Shown here in pieces: positions 61,080-64,000 of a stretch of DNA of 64,000 nt; within the stretch, counting starts at the first letter, position 1, and every line of letters begins with the position of its first letter. Origin of the DNA: Xylona heveae TC161 (Eukaryota > Ascomycota > Xylonomycetes > Xylonales > Xylonaceae). The notes below the pieces were generated by a model. It was not told the origin of the DNA. It was given only the letters and a program-made list of their open reading frames with translations, and searched no databases. Position numbers and translations under genes: made by a program. The stretch is taken from the NCBI RefSeq assembly GCF_001619985.1, contig NW_017264198.1:806001-870000 (forward strand). Reading direction: 5' to 3'.

Positions 61080-61906
61080 GGTGATTCTTTTTCTTTCTCT
61101 TTCTCTCCTTTTTTTGGCTGTCGATCGGAGGACTCAAAAAAAGGGAACAGGTTTGTCAACCTGTTAAAAGGCAGTACGGGGCAAGCGGGGAATCGTAAAG
61201 ATGAAGAAGTCTAGTTCGATGTGAGCACCACCAAAGATTGCCTGAATACACAAGTGCTAAATGTTTGCAAAATGGGGAATTGCAAATGCGATTGACAGAG
61301 CAACAGGATTTGTATTTATGTGAGAGCAGAGAGCATGCACGAGCAAAACAGGATACAGGTGAGCGAGAAAAGACTCAAGGTAGTTGAAGCGAATCTAAAG
61401 GGAGGGTAATTATCCTGTTCATTTCCGTTGGGTTCCGATGGAGACTCCTATATATTTCAAGATGCACGATTGCGTACATGTTTGTTATTTTGTTTGCTTG
61501 TTTCGCCCCCCCCCCTTCTTCTCCACCAACCCCCCCGCATCGCGGGCCGAAGCGACCGCTTCCGCTGTTTCCTGGAGAAATAGCTTGACAGGGATGCTAC
61601 TGTGTCCACGTAAATACGAAGGACACCACTTATTGGCCCACAGAAGGCGAATTAATATTAATGTTATTGGTACTATAATGCAGTTTACGATAATGCGGAT
61701 ATCTGACGCAGAAACGAAAGAAAGGCACTCGAACGAATCCTAGCCCCGCGTGTAGACACGAGCATAGTAAAATATAAGTCTCATCCGCTATGCCGGAGGG
61801 GTGAAAAAAAAAAAGGAAAGAAAAAAAAAATAGAGAATAGAAAATAGAAAAAACAAAGTAGTATCCCATACATGTGAATTGTCTATAGGATAAAATTCGT
61901 CAAAAT
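61080..61906. promoter_or_regulatory. hmgA 3' end / fahA promoter region
   Basis: About 830 bp between the hmgA stop and the fahA start, on the same strand. It includes a C-run (about 61506-61515), purine-rich tracts at 61800-61855, and the 5' leader of fahA with a CT-rich run just before the ATG. No gene supported. Confidence 0.5.
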
Positions 61907-63338
61907 TTAATTTCCAGGGCGCTTGAATCGAGGGCGTAAGGGAATCCAGCTTTCAGCATTGTAATCCTCTTGCACCTTGCTGCATTTTTGGAGGCCCCAG
62001 TCTGTTACGCCCACCATTAGACAACTCTCAAACATGAATGCCATGCTTCCTTCGCCCACTCTTGCTGGTGTTAGTTCAACGGTTGATGCCTTTTCAAATG
62101 TAGCAGCATCTGGTCCATGCGCAGACATGACGTTATGCAGCGAAGCTCCAGCAGGCTGAAACCCGCCGGCCATCTTTGCATCGTATTGCCCATGAATGAG
62201 GCCCATAAACTCGGACATGGTATTACGATGATACCATGGCGGTCGAAATGTATCCTCCTGAACAAGCCAACGAGGCGGGAATATGACAAAATCCGCCACC
62301 GCCGTTCCCCCATGATCAGACGGCGCCGTGAGAACGGTGAAAATGCTAGGATCCGGGTGGTCGTACGAGATACTACCAATGGTGTTAAAACGGCCCAAGT
62401 CGTACTTATACGGATAGTAGAGTCCATGCCACGCAACAACATCAAATGGGCTATGGTCTTGTTTTGCAGAAAAAAGTCGTCCATTAAATTTGGCTAGAAT
62501 ATGCCAGGTTGTACTCGTGTCTTCTTCGAAAGCGGCAACGGGAACCTGAAAATCGCGTGCATTGGCAAGGCAATTTGATCCGATAGGGCCAAGCTCTGGT
62601 AGTCGAAAATGACCTTGGTAAAGCTCCAGAACGTAACCTCGTACGGGACCAGCTGGAAGGCTAATGCGATATCGGATGCCCCGAGGTATGACTGTAATCT
62701 CGTTGGGTCGCACCAAGAGATTCCCGAACTCCGTTACAATGTCCAGGACGCCGTGCTGGAGCACTATTAAGAAATCTCCATCGGCAGAGTAAAAAGCTTC
62801 ATGCTCGTCCATGGATCGGCCTGCAGCAAATATAAAGACGCCGATTCCAGACTTTATGGTTGGATCACCGGCACCCGCAACAAGATGCAATGAATTCACC
62901 CAGTCAACCTTCTCATCAAGGTCAAAAGGGTCCCATCGAAGCTGATTTGGGATTTGCTGGAATTTATCGTGCGGTTTATTCTCGGAATTGGTGGTAAAGC
63001 TTGAAGACTCCCTTGGCTCAAATGGCTCATGTGCCGCAGCAGGAAGAATGCGGTAGAGCCATGACTGCTTGTTTTCGTGCCTTGGGGCTGTAAATGAGGT
63101 ACCGGAGAGCTTCTCAGCGTACAACCCATATGGAGGCTTCTGAGGTGAATTGGCTGCAATAGGGAGAGCTCCTTTTACAGCTTCCGTCCTTGAGAAGGAG
63201 TGTCAATCTTTGCCCATACCTCTGGCCGTCAAAAAAAAAAAAGCACCCAAGGGCGATACAGAAGACATACTCATGGTAGGAGTCGAAGCCATTCTGATAC
63301 TCGTACTTCTCTGGTGTTTCGAAGGTTGTCGTAGGCAT
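61907..63338 (-). CDS. hmgA: homogentisate 1,2-dioxygenase
   Basis: Exons 63271-63338 and 61907-63188, joined across an 82-bp intron (with a poly-T tract), give 449 residues, as in known fungal HmgA. The iron enzyme opens the ring of homogentisate to maleylacetoacetate in tyrosine/phenylalanine breakdown; loss causes pyomelanin-like pigment. Seen: the start [22 protein letters not shown] across the intron, [18 protein letters not shown] near 200, and [20 protein letters not shown], which carries the iron-binding His and Glu. [14 protein letters not shown] follows with the other His. All appear intact. An 88-codon frame that starts at 63537 overlaps the start codon in another frame. Confidence 0.96.
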
Positions 63339-64000
63339 TCTGATCTTCGTCTCCGTTGAAGAACTCCTCTATGTTCCTTTTTGTGAGTGGTGTCCCTCTC
63401 TGACTGATCTTTTCGGTTTCGCTCTTGCGTCTGAAAAACTTCAACTTTGATAAAGCAGAGGAGGCTCGAATAAAACTGTGGCGGCTGCTGCCGTCTCCAG
63501 AAAGCGGATGTTCCGTCTCCCGCGCACGAATCATCATTGCCTTCTGAGCCGGAGTAGCCGATGCCGACTCACGATAAATATGACTGGTTGCTAGGTTGGA
63601 TGTAGATTTTCGAAATGTAGGGATAGATGCGGGGGTAAGTCCGAAAAATCGACACAGGGAGGGAAGGGTCGGACAGGGTTTAAGCGTGACCTGCCGGAAT
63701 GGGCAGAGGGTGAAGGCACATGGGCGGGGGAGCAAGACGAGAGCTAAATACTGCAGGACCGTCTGTAGCCGAAGGAGCACATTCCCCACGGCCACTCCAG
63801 ACTTTACCCCCGGATTTAAGCTCTGAGGTCTAGACCAACGATCTCGAAACTACTAAAAATGGATAGGGCGACGTTCGAGACTTTCGTGTTAGCACCTCAA
63901 AATTGCGCGCCTCACTACAAGACGATCCACAAACGGGAAGGCAGAAATAATCCCTTACAATTAATTTTTCGCAAACTCTTCGAGCGGATCATCTCTAGTC
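63339..64000. promoter_or_regulatory. hmgA promoter region (to window end)
   Basis: About 660 bp upstream of the hmgA ATG. It contains an overlapping upstream frame (63271-63537, minus strand, 88 codons) but no other supported gene. The next gene would lie past the window edge. Confidence 0.5.

Noticed and set aside
63271-63795. 174-codon minus-strand frame as an independent gene
   Set aside because: Its full length needs a GTG start and it overlaps the hmgA start; only the ATG-started part is kept, as a possible upstream frame.
1-64000. tRNA, rRNA and CRISPR arrays
   Set aside because: No intact tRNA with both internal boxes, no rRNA segment, and no regularly spaced repeats seen. CRISPR is not expected in a fungus.

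Overview
This is a chromosomal window from a filamentous ascomycete (Pezizomycotina). A Eurotiomycete, probably of the Eurotiales, fits best. Reasons: short 50-200 bp GT-AG introns at conserved places, a nine-exon beta-tubulin gene with micro-exons at its 5' end, adjacent homogentisate dioxygenase and fumarylacetoacetase genes, and a transposon island whose decay looks like repeat-induced point mutation (RIP). The species cannot be named from the sequence alone.

Region 1 (1 to about 15,960) is an AT-rich, gene-free transposon graveyard. It opens inside the 5' LTR of a Ty3/Gypsy chromovirus (1-7390, 3' LTR 6878-7390). This element abuts, in opposite orientation, the 5' part of a second copy of the same family (7391-10456, LTR 9944-10456). 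That copy abuts a minus-strand LINE reverse-transcriptase relic, followed by an older, almost fully AT-converted Gypsy relic and several AT-rich repeats. The layout reads as nested insertions, younger into older, all heavily decayed. Copy 1 also carries a coding-like frame on the opposite strand between its chromodomain and its 3' LTR.

Region 2 (16.0-25.0 kb) begins abruptly as normal genic DNA: a 2EXR/F-box-like protein gene, a 2.9 kb spacer with a small AT-rich relic, then two DNA-replication genes in tandem, sld3 (initiation) and dpb4 (a histone-fold subunit of DNA polymerase epsilon).

Region 3 (26.6-44.5 kb) is a housekeeping stretch: beta-tubulin, an FMN split-barrel protein, a monocarboxylate-type MFS transporter, a three-LIM-domain paxillin-like protein, V-ATPase subunit H (vma13), and the exosome nuclease Dis3, which shares a 350 bp divergent promoter with vma13.

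Region 4 (46-56.5 kb) holds a large Ser-rich gene that resembles Byr4/Bfa1 septation regulators, about 5.8 kb in which I can support no gene, and a DUF1295 membrane protein.

Region 5 (57-64 kb) holds a GCN20-type ABCF ATPase of translational control, tail-to-tail with fahA, followed by hmgA. The last two catalyse the final hydrolytic step and the ring-opening step of tyrosine/phenylalanine breakdown. No maiA, hppD or regulator gene is visible in the window. Exon boundaries were placed by hand from splice consensus, reading-frame continuity and remembered family sequences. All gene models close in frame.
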